From: an uncultured Clostridia bacterium
GTDB taxonomy: Bacteria > Bacillota > Clostridia > Christensenellales > Borkfalkiaceae
Assembly: GCA_946637575.1 (NCBI GenBank)
Contig: CAMPBJ010000051.1
Location: 1 to 6,927 of the forward strand
Length of the DNA stretch: 6,927 bases
Reading direction: 5' to 3'
The translations under genes were made by a program, and so were the position numbers. How positions within the stretch are numbered: position 1 is the stretch's first letter; the number at the start of each line of letters is the position of its first letter. A model generated the notes under the pieces. It did not search any database. It was not told where the DNA came from and saw only the letters and a list, made by a program, of their open reading frames with translations. Below, in pieces: positions 5,752 to 6,927 of the stretch.

Positions 5752-6411
5752 ATGATAGGTTTTGTAATCGCGCTTCCCTCGGAGGCAAAATCGTTTTTAG
5801 AAAAAATCGAAAACGCGGAAAAATCAACGCTTTTAAATAAGACGCTTTACACGGGTAAATACTTAAAAGAAGACGTTGCGATAATTATCAGCAATATCGG
5901 TAAAGTTTCCGCGGCGCTATCTACCCAAGCGCTCATCGACAGGTTCTCCCCCGAAGTGATCTTTAACTTCGGCACAGCGGGCGGAGTAGACGGGCAATGT
6001 AAAACCCGCGAGTTTTACTACGTGGAAAGTTCCGCGCAATACGATCTGGATCTTACCGCGATCGACCCGGTAGAAATCGGCTATAATCAAGGATACGACA
6101 GAGTGTTCTTTGACTCGCTCGATCTAAGAACGGACCTAAAAAAAGTAAAACTTGTCTCATCCGACAGATTTACAAGCACGAAAGAACAGATAGAGATAAT
6201 AAAAAACATGGGCGCGACGCTTTACGATATGGAAGGCGGCGCAATATCACAAACCTGCTTTTCCAACGGCGTTCCCTTGATAATGATAAGGGCGGTAAGC
6301 GACGTTTACGGTTCGCGATGTAATGCGGAGCAGTTTAGGGAAAATCTTTCCGCAATAGAAAAAGCCTTCCCCACCGTGATAGAAAAGACTTTGAAAACTT
6401 ATCTTAAATAA
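5752..6411 (+). CDS. mtnN: 5'-methylthioadenosine/S-adenosylhomocysteine nucleosidase (MTAN, Pfs)
   Basis: MTAN cleaves the N-glycosidic bond of methylthioadenosine, S-adenosylhomocysteine and 5'-deoxyadenosine. It removes inhibitory products of SAM-dependent methylation, polyamine synthesis and radical-SAM enzymes, and allows methionine and adenine salvage. The 219-residue protein fits the PNP/UDP phosphorylase fold family. Visible are the N-terminal strand with Glu11 (matching E. coli Glu12), SNIGKVSAA (47-55), NFGTAGG (72-78), VSSDRF (135-140), YDMEGGAISQTC (158-169) with Met160 and Glu161 for ribose binding, and IRAVSD (179-184) with catalytic Asp184. The ATG has AAGGTG 5 nt upstream. The gene has its own promoter and stands alone, pointing toward the ROK kinase gene, with a hairpin terminator between them. 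Related nucleosidases of the same fold, such as futalosine hydrolase, cannot be fully excluded, but the motif set favours MTAN. Confidence 0.92.
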   Translation: MIGFVIALPSEAKSFLEKIENAEKSTLLNKTLYTGKYLKEDVAIIISNIGKVSAALSTQALIDRFSPEVIFNFGTAGGVDGQCKTREFYYVESSAQYDLDLTAIDPVEIGYNQGYDRVFFDSLDLRTDLKKVKLVSSDRFTSTKEQIEIIKNMGATLYDMEGGAISQTCFSNGVPLIMIRAVSDVYGSRCNAEQFRENLSAIEKAFPTVIEKTLKTYLK

Positions 6412-6450
6412 AATGATAAACGCCCGAAAGGGCGTTTTCTTTTTATCATT
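6412..6450. terminator. Probable bidirectional intrinsic terminator with nested palindrome
   Basis: An 8-bp perfect stem AAACGCCC (6418-6425) / GGGCGTTT (6430-6437) closes on a GAAA tetraloop. On the plus strand it is followed by TCTTTTT, a usual intrinsic terminator tail for the nucleosidase gene, one base after its stop. On the minus strand the same stem is followed by ATCATTTTATTT, a weaker but T-rich tail that would serve the convergent ROK kinase gene. An outer perfect 9-bp inverted repeat, AATGATAAA (6412-6420) and TTTATCATT (6442-6450), encloses it. Confidence 0.88.
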
Positions 6451-6927
6451 TATACCTCGAACAGCGACGCCGCTCCTATTATCCCGGCGTCGTTCCCGAG
6501 TTTTGCGATCGTGATCTTACTTTTCGGCGCCATAATATACCCGTAGTGATTTTCTTCGCAATAAGCGGTGATTTTGTCGGTAAGATACGCTCCCTGTGCG
6601 GAAACGCCCCCGCCTAAAATAACGACGTCCGGTCTGAAAAGATTCAGCGTATTTAATATGGTCTCGGAAACGTACTTAACGTACGTATCGACGACTTTTA
6701 TCGCGGTAGCGTCGCCTTTTTTGGAACACTCGAAAGCGGTTCTGCCGTCTACTTTTTCCAAATCGCCGCCGACGAATTCCCACATTAAACTGTTCCTGTC
6801 CTCTTCCATCGCTATTTTTGTCTGTCTCATAAGCGCAGTCGCTGACGCATACATCTCGGCACATCCTCTTCTGCCGCAAGAACAAGGAAGTCCGTCCACG
6901 AAAAGTGAAACGTGACCGGGGTCTGCG
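6450..6927 (-). CDS. ROK-family sugar kinase, glucokinase-like, N-terminal part missing at window edge
   Basis: The frame is open to the right edge, giving the C-terminal 158 residues of a protein that would be about 310 long. The valine codon GTG at 6899 is internal, not a start, because family sequence continues upstream of it. ROK kinases phosphorylate glucose or related sugars with ATP. Visible marks are GHVSLFVDG, then the zinc-binding CSCGRRGCAE that with the preceding His (6914-6912) forms the ROK zinc site, the following MYASA, the strand-turn PDVVILGGGVS near 6600-6640, and the C-terminal KLGNDAGIIGAASL characteristic of ROK glucokinases. The ATP-binding DxGxT and the catalytic Asp of the N-terminal half lie outside the window, so activity and substrate cannot be judged. 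The residues before the zinc His read ADPGH where GEIGH or similar is usual. It converges on the nucleosidase gene and shares its terminator. Confidence 0.93.
   Translation of the reverse strand, partial: ADPGHVSLFVDGLPCSCGRRGCAEMYASATALMRQTKIAMEEDRNSLMWEFVGGDLEKVDGRTAFECSKKGDATAIKVVDTYVKYVSETILNTLNLFRPDVVILGGGVSAQGAYLTDKITAYCEENHYGYIMAPKSKITIAKLGNDAGIIGAASLFEV

Noticed and set aside
6676..6885. Minus-strand open frame of 69 codons inside the ROK kinase
   Set aside because: It is an out-of-frame shadow, extremely rich in Arg, overlapping the clear ROK coding frame with its zinc-binding cysteines.
6897..6899. GTG at 6899 as a start for the ROK kinase
   Set aside because: Conserved family sequence (GHVSLF) continues in frame upstream to the window edge, so this GTG codes for an internal valine and the gene is simply cut.

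Overview
The window is a compact stretch of bacterial chromosome made of housekeeping genes. The gene set and order point to a low-to-moderate GC Gram-positive, most likely an uncultured member of the Clostridia (Bacillota). The main clues are lspA directly followed by an RluD-type pseudouridine synthase (as in the lspA-ylyB pair of Bacillus) and der directly followed by plsY (an adjacency I recall from clostridia). This placement is inferred from gene content, not from any search.

Layout. Positions 1-5579 form one uninterrupted minus-strand gene train, read right to left: a small four-helix membrane protein of unknown role, pncB (nicotinate phosphoribosyltransferase), a short coiled-coil protein of unknown role, lspA (signal peptidase II), rluD-like (23S rRNA pseudouridine synthase), der (ribosome-assembly GTPase) and plsY (acyl-phosphate:glycerol-3-phosphate acyltransferase, cut by the left window edge). 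Gaps are at most about 33 bp. Four of the six junctions are overlaps (1, 34, 47 and 8 bp), so this looks like one translationally coupled operon. A strong sigma-70/SigA-type promoter (TTTACA, 17 bp, TATAAT with an extended TG) lies just upstream of the first gene.

Positions 5580-5751 are a divergent intergenic region. It carries that promoter and a second, plus-strand promoter (TTGACA, 17 bp, TAACAT with an extended TG) that drives a single gene at 5752-6411, an MTA/SAH nucleosidase (mtnN). The nucleosidase gene ends at a GC-rich hairpin with a GAAA loop and T-rich flanks on both sides, well placed as a shared terminator. It meets a convergent minus-strand ROK-family sugar kinase (glucokinase-like), whose N-terminal half lies beyond the right edge.

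How the genes fit together: the operon couples NAD salvage, lipoprotein maturation, ribosome biogenesis and the first acylation step of phospholipid synthesis, all growth-linked functions. The nucleosidase clears by-products of S-adenosylmethionine use and the ROK kinase feeds sugar into metabolism. I see no mobile element, CRISPR array, phage gene, tRNA or rRNA, and no convincing new system. The points most worth a second look are a D-to-E change in the first G4 motif of Der, two unrecognised small proteins (coiled-coil and four-helix membrane) built into the operon, and the repeat-bearing divergent promoter region.
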